A stretch of 21,886 nt of DNA from Anaerolineaceae bacterium (lineage in GTDB: Bacteria > Chloroflexota > Anaerolineae > Anaerolineales > Anaerolineaceae). The notes below the pieces were generated by a model. That model searched no databases and had not been told where the DNA came from. It saw only the letters and a list, made by a program, of their open reading frames with translations. The position numbers and the translations under genes were made by a program. The stretch spans positions 1 to 21,886 of the forward strand of contig DMDF01000145.1 in assembly GCA_003446605.1 (NCBI GenBank), in the 5' to 3' direction. Each line of letters starts with the position of its first letter. The first letter of the stretch is position 1. Shown piece after piece: positions 21,702 to 21,886 of the stretch.

Positions 21702-21886
21702 TTAGAAACCAGTAATTTGCATTATCTTGTCATGGATATCAGTCTGATCGTAATATCCATTGAAGAGTTCCGCGTTTACACCAATCGCGGAAGTTTGTAC
21801 AGGGGTACCCGTGTGAGAATATGATGTCCAACCCAAACCAGATTTCTGATTGAGTATAGTCGTCAACTTAATGGTCAAGGGATCAT
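21702..21886 (-). CDS. Alkaline phosphatase, C-terminal end (truncated by window edge)
   Basis: The last 61 residues of a gene entering from the right. They read GLGWTSYSHTGTPVQTSAIG, then ELFNGYYDQTDIHDKIMQITGF and stop. W-x-S-x-x-HTG-x-PV followed by a Gly-x-Asn-Ala-Glu-Leu-Phe-x-Gly stretch and a DxTDI ending is the C-terminal signature of PhoA-type alkaline phosphatases; the His of HTG is a zinc ligand. The enzyme would release phosphate from monoesters outside the cytoplasm. The 5' part, signal peptide and promoter are outside the window. Confidence 0.85.
   Translation of the reverse strand, partial: DPLTIKLTTILNQKSGLGWTSYSHTGTPVQTSAIGVNAELFNGYYDQTDIHDKIMQITGF

Noticed and set aside
1..21886. 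CRISPR arrays, insertion sequences, prophage or toxin-antitoxin genes
   Set aside because: No regularly spaced repeats, transposase-like frames, integrase or phage-type proteins were seen in the window.

Overview
The window looks like a chromosomal piece of an anaerobic Chloroflexota bacterium, most likely Anaerolineae. This is inferred from gene content and protein style: Thr/Pro-rich segments next to membrane anchors, a lipoprotein with an EEPVA-type acidic linker, BMP-type nucleoside uptake genes, and several corrinoid/URO-D-type methyltransferase genes. No phage, insertion sequence or CRISPR array is visible.

Positions 1-4911 (mostly minus strand): groES-groEL under a near-consensus promoter overlapping a perfect CIRCE operator. 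Upstream lie two tandem 440-residue membrane-anchored TPR paralogues. Their promoter is divergent from that of trmD, and on both sides the -10 box ends six bases before the ATG, so both mRNAs look leaderless. Positions 4912-6946 (plus): trmD coupled by one base to an MFS transporter with the SLC45/sucrose-symporter motif. Positions 6990-12453 (plus): a BMP nucleoside ABC transporter, made of a lipoprotein, an intercistronic terminator, a double ATPase and two permeases, closed by a strong hairpin.

Positions 12471-19800 form a corrinoid / ATP-dependent-reductase neighbourhood. On the minus strand, in transcription order, come a stand-alone HgdB-like protein, an HgdB-like domain fused to an ASKHA activase, a corrinoid protein and a URO-D-family protein. 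After a tRNA-Arg and a c-di-GMP-I (GEMM-I) riboswitch on the minus strand comes a second URO-D-family protein. The riboswitch has its own promoter and is followed by about 310 nt with no convincing gene but several nested inverted repeats, before the URO-D start. This is the most interesting stretch: a dinucleotide-sensing switch heading either an unknown structured RNA or a very long leader for a corrinoid-type methyltransferase homologue.

Positions 20079-21886 (minus): the C-terminal end of an alkaline phosphatase, cut by the window edge, followed by a YibE/F-family membrane protein with an unusual C-terminal lipoyl-like domain and acidic tail. Calls rest on reading motifs by eye; no database search was possible.
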